From Planctomycetota bacterium (GTDB taxonomy: Bacteria; Planctomycetota; Planctomycetia; Pirellulales; Pirellulaceae), in contig JAJDEH010000180.1 in NCBI GenBank assembly GCA_029259935.1, forward strand, positions 1-17,848: DNA of 17,848 nucleotides. The letters run 5' to 3'. Numbering within the stretch: the first letter of the stretch is position 1; each line of letters opens with the position of its first letter. Shown one piece after another: positions 14,001 through 17,848 of this stretch. The notes beneath the pieces were generated by a model, which was given only the letters and a program-made list of their open reading frames with translations, did no database searches and was not told the origin of the DNA. The translations under genes were made by a program, and so were the position numbers.

Positions 14001-14621
14001 GATTCGCTTGGGATCTTCTATCGCCACGGGATCTGGATTTGGAATGCCACGGCCGACTCCGAACCTCGCGAGTTGGTTACGCAACCGCACACTTGGATCG
14101 ACAGTGCCGGTTGGAATTATGACGGCACTCGCGTCTACTTCTCGACGAACCGGCAGCCGATCAATTGGAAGGTTGTCGATTCAGACCAAGCGCCGCAAAT
14201 CATGAAGCTGGGGGAAAACAAAGCCCGTTATGTGGCGCTGGCCTGGCATCCTTTCGAGCCGACGGTTGTCTTCGCCGGCGAGGACTCCAACCTACGTTTC
14301 ATGGACGCCAGCATTCCACAGTATTGGTATCTCACGGAACCGATGATGAGGGTCACGGACATTGCCTGGCGGCGCGACGGCCAAGGCTTCGCGACCGCCA
14401 GTTTGGATCACTTCGTTCGCGTCTACAGGAAGGTCCGAGCATCCGATAAGTCAGCGAAGCAAGTGGCCCGCTTCAGGCATGACGCAGTCGTGCGGCGAGT
14501 GGCGTGGAACCACGACGGCATGAAACTGGCGTCGCTGAGCGAAGATGGCACGATCAAAATCTGGGACGCCGCACAAGCCTACGAAGCCGCGGCCTATTTT
14601 GATTCCTTACATTCCGAATAG
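11094..14621 (+). CDS. Membrane-bound Ser/Thr protein kinase with C-terminal WD40 sensor domain
   Basis: The protein has 1175 residues. A helical N-terminal region (1-110) is followed by a Hanks-type kinase domain at about 159-420. Key residues are the glycine loop ARGGMG (166-171), catalytic lysine K188 in VALK, helix C glutamate (probably E207), HRDLKPAN (279-286, catalytic D281), DFG (299-301) and PPE (326-328). All are intact, so the kinase should be active in the cytoplasm. One transmembrane helix lies at about 446-469. A conserved LRGWEWW stretch (548-553) follows, then WD40-like repeats from about 575 to 1160, predicted outside the membrane. The start is GTG at 11094 with GAGGTG nine bases upstream inside the sigma gene, suggesting coupled translation. 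It probably senses a signal or partner through the propellers and phosphorylates the sigma factor or an associated regulator. Confidence 0.92.
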   Translation: MPDDRPKLSPHTESRGESIDIETLLDDLRQRWARGEPARAEEYCVRYPQLRSQKQDLLDMLYQEMVLREGHGETPTLSDYLARFPDMEPELRVQFEIEKAMDQQAVESELPEEKSLQDTVDFDTTGAPNPALLETIDTGGSPSPATAPSKSLHKQFGDYELLDEIARGGMGVVYKARQTKANRIVALKMILAASLAGPEEIRRFFAEAEAAASLDHPNIVPVFDVGETSGRHYFSMAFVDGDSLADVVREEPLEPRRAAQLISQVAKAVEYAHKKNVIHRDLKPANILLERDGTPRVTDFGLAKRIEADSNLTATGQVMGTPSYMPPEQALGEPVGRLADVYSLGAVLYHLLTARPPFRTASVVETLRQVVDQRPVAPSQLNAAIDRDLETIVLKTLEKDAGRRYQSATEMAEDLDRYLAREPIKARPISSVERALRWARRNKAYAALMSFLILSLVAIAGVSVLAATVYRRQAITEATLREQAEDAMEDTRGQLYANHMSDLSESLESPYQLGKAREQLSTWHPGLSKIWKSSLNTFSQKEKLEDLRGWEWWLLFGNAHHQRPDRPSLDAKGNAAFSIAWNQQGLVAFGGPTDIEVVNFQRKTQRPFRAHDGDILTLDFGPGDVYLASGGQLGWVKVWRFASRKVAQLLEHPAAVGSLAFHPDGVHLATHAADGRLRIWELVSGEVRDEIESGVAPQPACDISPDGTLIAAGGIKNGEFYPVHCWDFASGEELFSFDEPAHTKPIRSVSFSPDGTRLASAGEDGVLQVWNVTSRRLDYSIDEHPQAIHVVAWSADGKMLASAGEDTGVWVWNAADGQSVRVLGGHQRTIRDLCWSPDGHRLCSVSVDGIMKAWDVDELPSIYTVAASDFEASDVKPAEAHTTLQWHPTADRLSAAYGDKMLIWNAETRQREELGDLGSHMRWNHDGSLVVSRQGNRIHLWKSDPRTLTATATLAEHQELIDVRWNPRRDSLGIFYRHGIWIWNATADSEPRELVTQPHTWIDSAGWNYDGTRVYFSTNRQPINWKVVDSDQAPQIMKLGENKARYVALAWHPFEPTVVFAGEDSNLRFMDASIPQYWYLTEPMMRVTDIAWRRDGQGFATASLDHFVRVYRKVRASDKSAKQVARFRHDAVVRRVAWNHDGMKLASLSEDGTIKIWDAAQAYEAAAYFDSLHSE

Positions 14622-14639
14622 ATCAGACACTGGCCGCGA

Positions 14640-14655
14640 CACGATTGACATCGTG
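14640..14655. terminator. Small perfect stem-loop between convergent genes
   Basis: CACGAT and ATCGTG pair perfectly around a TGAC tetraloop, in the gap where the kinase gene and the HDOD gene end facing each other. The position suits a bidirectional terminator. There is no T run on either side, so it would be a weak or factor-dependent one. Confidence 0.3.
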
Positions 14656-14678
14656 GGGGCCTGTGCAAGAAATCAACC

Positions 14679-15644
14679 TCAACCTGTGCAGTGGTCGCTA
14701 GCGGCCGAAGGCATTGCGTCGACATTCAGGGCTGCTTCCATGGCCACGTCCTGGTAGGTTCTTCTTGCCGTTTGCAGCAGGGCGTCGCAATCGATCGTTT
14801 CATCGATGTCGACCGAGAACAGCTTTGCGTTTTCGTCGATGGTTTGCTGGATCTTCGTGGCTAACGAAATGAATCCGTCAGCGTCCAGACCAACGGTCTC
14901 TTGAAGCAGTCTCTGTGCGGTCATCACGTTGGCCGAATCCGGCGCCCACAGCGATGTTGCGATGAAATCGGAAATAGCGACGGTAATATCGAGGCCGGAC
15001 AGCGTCAACGGCGGTTCGTGATGGTGCAGGATTGCCTGGCAGAGATCTTCCGGCAAGTTCCATTTCCGCAGCATGTAAGCGCCAAGTTCGGCATGGTTGA
15101 AGCCAAACAGTTCTTCTTCCTCGCGAATCAATCTGGCGGATTGATGATGTTGCTCGTGAATCGCGACGTACTCGTCCGTTTGGACCTGCGCGAAGACAAG
15201 CACGCCGACGTCCGACAAAAGCCCCGCGCTGTAGGCCACGTCTTGGGCCGTGCCGCGATTCATGCCGGCAATCTGCGTCGCCGCGGCAGCCATCGTCAAC
15301 GACCGCTTCCAATATCCTTGATAAATTCGCGCGGGGGTGCTTTCGTTCAACCGTCGAAGCAGCCCGAAGCTGAGTACCGCGAGTCGTAGCGATCGCGAAC
15401 CGAGCAGCGTGACGGCTTGTTGAACGCTGGACACGTTGTGCACGGTTCCGAAATACGACGAGTTGACCAGCCTTAAGATCGAGGTGGTCAGGGCCGGGTC
15501 ATAATCCAGGATGTCCGTCAAATCCCGAACATCAAAGTCGTCGTGCTGCAATATCGAAAGCAGTTTACAAGCAACCGGTGGCGAACTGTGCAGCATGTCG
15601 ACTTGCGCTAGGATACTCTCCATTTCCCGAATCTTGTCGGTCAT
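14679..15644 (-). CDS. HDOD domain protein
   Basis: The protein has 321 residues. The HDOD domain covers about residues 5-215: LHSSPPVACKLLSILQHDDFDVRDLTDILDYDPALTTSILRLVNSSYFG is its typical first half, then VSSVQQAVTLLGSRSLRLAVLS. HDOD proteins are regulatory relatives of HD-GYP phosphodiesterases without catalytic HD residues. Here the place of the HD pair reads GLLSDVG, consistent with no enzyme activity. Related proteins link to signalling, motility or stress control, but the partner is unknown here. ATG 15642-15644 was chosen over a longer frame (to 15746) because GGAG lies eight bases upstream and the family homology starts just after MTDKIREMESIL. It ends convergently with the kinase gene. 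Confidence 0.85.
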   Translation of the reverse strand: MTDKIREMESILAQVDMLHSSPPVACKLLSILQHDDFDVRDLTDILDYDPALTTSILRLVNSSYFGTVHNVSSVQQAVTLLGSRSLRLAVLSFGLLRRLNESTPARIYQGYWKRSLTMAAAATQIAGMNRGTAQDVAYSAGLLSDVGVLVFAQVQTDEYVAIHEQHHQSARLIREEEELFGFNHAELGAYMLRKWNLPEDLCQAILHHHEPPLTLSGLDITVAISDFIATSLWAPDSANVMTAQRLLQETVGLDADGFISLATKIQQTIDENAKLFSVDIDETIDCDALLQTARRTYQDVAMEAALNVDAMPSAASDHCTG

Positions 15645-15990
15645 CGATACGACTCCGGCAATAATGAACTGTCGTGACTTTGCTGGGCAACCGGGCCCAC
15701 GGCTAGAGTTCCGCGGATCCCACTCAAAACTTAGCTCATCGATCAAGCCGTGGTGTCGGCGGTTCGAATTGAATTCACTTTTTGCTCATTGACGGAATTG
15801 TAGGGCGCACTTGTTGCCGATTACGAATTTCCCCGAGGGTTCTCCTCGTTCCAGAATGCCGGCGCCGAACCCCCGGCCGGTTCCATTCTTCGCGTTGCAC
15901 CTACGCATGGGTCGGGGCGATTCGGATTTCCGCACGGCTGGTTTTATAAGCCTATAACTCGAATCGTCGCCATCTCGTGTCGAGTTCGGT
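15645..15990. other. Intergenic region between two minus-strand genes
   Basis: These 346 bases hold the leader of the HDOD gene and the trailer of the acetyltransferase gene. I see no gene I trust. GC-rich self-complementary stretches near 15855-15885 (GCCGGCGCCG against CCGGCCGG) and CGAGG/CCTCG around 15835-15850 could fold in RNA, but neither is followed by a T run on the minus strand. No promoter was identified. Confidence 0.4.
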
Positions 15991-16497
15991 TTAGGTCCCC
16001 GAGACGGAATAGATCCGCACTTGCTTCTGCCACTTGACCGTTTCCTTTTCCAACTGCATGCCGTTCTTTTCGGCAACGCGAATCGATGCGGTGTTCGCCG
16101 CTTCGATGATCGAGATGAGCCGCTTGAGTCCGAGGTTTGCAAACGCGTAATCGCGGCAGGCGATTGCGGCTTCGGTGGCAAAGCCATGACCCCAGTACTT
16201 GTGTCGCAGACGATAGCCGAGTTCAACTTCCTGCTCGCCATCGACCTCTTGAACACACAGCCCACAGAATCCCATGGTCTCGAGGCTTTGTTTTTCCACA
16301 ACGGCCCACAAACCAAATCCCCAATGGGTGTGATATTTTTGCAGACAGCCCAGAATAAACTGCCGCGTGTAATCGCGGTCTTGTGGCCCCGATCCGAATC
16401 GCATGACTTCCGGATTTGAAAATAGGTCGGTCAGCGCGTCGAGGTCGCCTATGTGGAAGCCTCTCAGCACAAGCCGTTCGGTTTCGGCGATGTTCAT
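15991..16497 (-). CDS. GNAT family N-acetyltransferase (RimJ/RimL-like)
   Basis: The protein has 168 residues. It begins with the hallmark ETERLVLRGF (residues 5-14). The acetyl-CoA binding region is LGYRLRHKYWGHGFATEAA (about 93-111), with the R/Q-x-x-G-x-G/A-type pyrophosphate loop, followed by NTASIRVAEKNGM near 134-146, the family's last conserved motif. Members transfer an acetyl group to protein N-termini, amino acids or small amines; the substrate here cannot be read from sequence. The ATG at 16495-16497 was chosen because family homology begins there; the frame extends to a TTG at 16527 with no better ribosome site. It is divergent from the oxidoreductase gene. Confidence 0.87.
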   Translation of the reverse strand: MNIAETERLVLRGFHIGDLDALTDLFSNPEVMRFGSGPQDRDYTRQFILGCLQKYHTHWGFGLWAVVEKQSLETMGFCGLCVQEVDGEQEVELGYRLRHKYWGHGFATEAAIACRDYAFANLGLKRLISIIEAANTASIRVAEKNGMQLEKETVKWQKQVRIYSVSGT

Positions 16498-16716
16498 GCT
16501 AGTTTTCGATCCACTGACAAAGGCCAAGATTCACCCGGTGAAGGCGTGAATTATACAACTGCTCGAGAGTTGTTGAAGGTATTTTCGGAATGGGCCGCTG
16601 CCATGCCGCTGAACAGGTGACGCCTCGACCGGCCAGGATAGGGTAGAGTCTGGGATAGGAATTTTCGCGCTGCGCATGCATGTTTGATAAACTCGAAACC
16701 CAAATCAATTTACGAA

Positions 16717-16731
16717 TGTCACCGCGTGACA
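16717..16731. promoter_or_regulatory. Operator-like dyad TGTCAC-N3-GTGACA
   Basis: TGTCACCGCGTGACA is a perfect inverted repeat with 6-base arms and a 3-base centre. It lies 2 bases before the GAGG ribosome site of the gene at 16747, in the divergent region shared with the acetyltransferase gene. It could bind a dimeric regulator, or form a short hairpin that affects ribosome access. Either role is inferred from symmetry and position alone. Confidence 0.4.
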
Positions 16732-16746
16732 ATGAGGTAGTAGCAG

Positions 16747-17790
16747 GTGAGACGAGTTGTTGTTCTTGGAGGATACGGTTTTTTCGGTGGCGCGGTGGTT
16801 GAATTGCTGCGGGCTGAAGGGCTAGAGCCGTTGATCGGGTCTCGGCGATCGGGGGCGGATGTTGTTGTCGACGTCGAGGATCGAGATTCCATCGGCCGCG
16901 CTCTGCGGCCGCGGGACGTGGTGATTGATGCCGTGGGTCCCTATCAGACTCGCACGACGCGCCTTGTTGAAGCGGCGGCCGAGTGCGGCTTTGATGTGAT
17001 CGATCTGGCCGACAGCTTGGATTATGTTTTAGCCGTCCATCGACTGAAACAGAGCATCGACGCGGCGGGCATTCGTGTCTATTCAGCGTGCAGCGCCATG
17101 TCGTCCATTTCCGCCGCCATGATCCGCCTGAGCGGCATCGCGAATCCCGCGCGACTGACGGGCTTTCTGGTTCCAGCAACACGGCACACCGCCGTCGCGG
17201 GAACGGCGGCTTCGCTATTTTGCTCGGTGGGCCGGCCGATTCAGGTGCTGGAAGATAAGGCACTCGTTTCGCGCGCGGGCTGGCGGAAGTCGCGGTCATT
17301 CCAACTTCCACCGCCGGTGAATATCAGAACGGGTTTTCTGTTCGAGTCATGCGATGCGGTCACACTTCCCGCGCTGTGGCCAAGCTTGAACGCCGTGGAG
17401 TTTTTCGTGGATACGAACGTGCGCGGCCTGAATAATCTTTTTAGCGTGGCCGCCAGAATTCCGCCGCTTCGTTCGTTGATGAACAAGAGCCAGCGGTTTG
17501 GACTGCGATTTTCGCGGATATTGGGTCGAACGATGGGCGGTCTGGGATATGAAGTCGAAGGGGAGGACGGGCGGATCGTGCGACTTGCCTTCACGGCCGA
17601 GAATCGAGGTTACATCACGGCCGTGGCACCCGCGGTGATCGTGGCCCGCGGGCTTGTGGCGGGCAAATGCGAACAGGCGGGACTCGTTACGGCAGATCAG
17701 CATTGTGATCCGGAGGAACTGGTCCAATATCTGAGCGACGCCAACATTGTGTTTTCCAAGACGGTGGTCGAGGGTGGAGCGACCCGTTAA
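16747..17790 (+). CDS. Saccharopine dehydrogenase-like NAD(P)-binding oxidoreductase
   Basis: The protein has 347 residues. It starts with a Rossmann fold: VVVLGGYGFFGGAVVELL (4-21) has the GxGxxG loop G9-Y-G11-F-F-G14, and VIDAVGPYQ (59-67) is the second family motif. VEAAAECGFDVIDLADS (74-90) matches the stretch after which family members read YxDL. The C-terminal part is poorly conserved and shows no clear catalytic residues, so the substrate is unknown. True lysine-pathway saccharopine dehydrogenase is unlikely from context. The GTG at 16747-16749 has GAGG nine bases upstream. Its TAA overlaps the TAA of a probable convergent gene. Confidence 0.82.
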   Translation: MRRVVVLGGYGFFGGAVVELLRAEGLEPLIGSRRSGADVVVDVEDRDSIGRALRPRDVVIDAVGPYQTRTTRLVEAAAECGFDVIDLADSLDYVLAVHRLKQSIDAAGIRVYSACSAMSSISAAMIRLSGIANPARLTGFLVPATRHTAVAGTAASLFCSVGRPIQVLEDKALVSRAGWRKSRSFQLPPPVNIRTGFLFESCDAVTLPALWPSLNAVEFFVDTNVRGLNNLFSVAARIPPLRSLMNKSQRFGLRFSRILGRTMGGLGYEVEGEDGRIVRLAFTAENRGYITAVAPAVIVARGLVAGKCEQAGLVTADQHCDPEELVQYLSDANIVFSKTVVEGGATR

Positions 17791-17848
17791 GAATCGTCCT
17801 CGCTATCTTCCGTCGAGAGATCCTGCGTTGGCTCTGGCTCTGGATTCG
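17787..17848 (-). CDS. Possible C-terminus of a convergent gene (cut by right edge)
   Basis: On the minus strand a frame is open from the right edge to TAA 17787-17789. It reads NPEPEPTQDLSTEDSEDDS, an acidic Pro/Glu/Asp/Ser tail of the kind often found at protein C-termini. It would end tail to tail with the oxidoreductase, sharing TTAA. Only 19 complete codons are visible, so this rests on composition and on the tidy overlap. Confidence 0.4.
   Translation of the reverse strand, partial: NPEPEPTQDLSTEDSEDDS

Noticed and set aside
12939..14090. A 383-codon minus-strand frame
   Set aside because: It lies fully inside the kinase/WD40 gene on the other strand, which has clear WD40 repeats there; the antisense translation has no family features.
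16499..17311. A 270-codon minus-strand frame
   Set aside because: It is antisense to the Rossmann-fold part of the oxidoreductase and has Arg/Ser/Pro-rich composition.
1..17848. CRISPR arrays, tRNA or rRNA genes
   Set aside because: I saw no regularly spaced direct repeats, no cloverleaf with a GTTCGA-type arm in context, and no rRNA-like conserved stretches.

Overview
The window looks like a piece of a planctomycete chromosome (Pirellulales-like; an inference from gene content). The pointers are an ECF-type sigma factor followed three bases later by a transmembrane Ser/Thr kinase with a huge WD40 tail, a second very large secreted WD40 protein, a TPR/EF-hand protein of a type I associate with planctomycetes, an HDOD protein, many lone genes with their own leaders, and moderately high GC. 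No rRNA, tRNA or CRISPR array was seen.

Layout. 1-2376 is an IS66-type insertion sequence on the minus strand (tnpA, tnpB, and tnpC cut by the left window edge). 2521-5067 is a patch with two small lipoprotein genes and a TPR protein whose probable C-terminal EF-hand part lies about 500 bases further on, with one of the lipoprotein genes between the two pieces. 5388-6024 is a PIN-domain toxin-antitoxin pair. 6021-9221 (minus) encodes a secreted protein of 1066 residues with about twenty WD40-like repeats. 9426-10052 (minus) is a secreted PDZ protein interrupted by one in-frame TAA and followed by a strong intrinsic terminator. 10289-10440 is a long imperfect inverted repeat of the dispersed MITE/REP kind. 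10503-14621 is the sigma factor and receptor-kinase pair. 14679-15644 (minus) is an HDOD protein, 15991-16497 (minus) a GNAT acetyltransferase, and 16747-17790 (plus) a saccharopine-dehydrogenase-like oxidoreductase. The last 62 bases probably hold the acidic C-terminus of a convergent gene.

How the genes work together. The sigma factor and kinase are the only clear functional unit: spacing suggests translational coupling, and the family context suggests that the membrane kinase senses something through its WD40 domain and controls the sigma factor. The TA pair is a self-contained module, and the IS66 genes are a normal transposition set. The secreted WD40 and PDZ genes face away from the sigma/kinase pair and are separated from each other by a terminator, so joint function is only a guess.

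The most unusual points are the apparent splitting of the TPR/EF-hand gene around a lipoprotein gene, and the single ochre codon in an otherwise open 209-codon PDZ frame. I found no convincing new multi-gene system.
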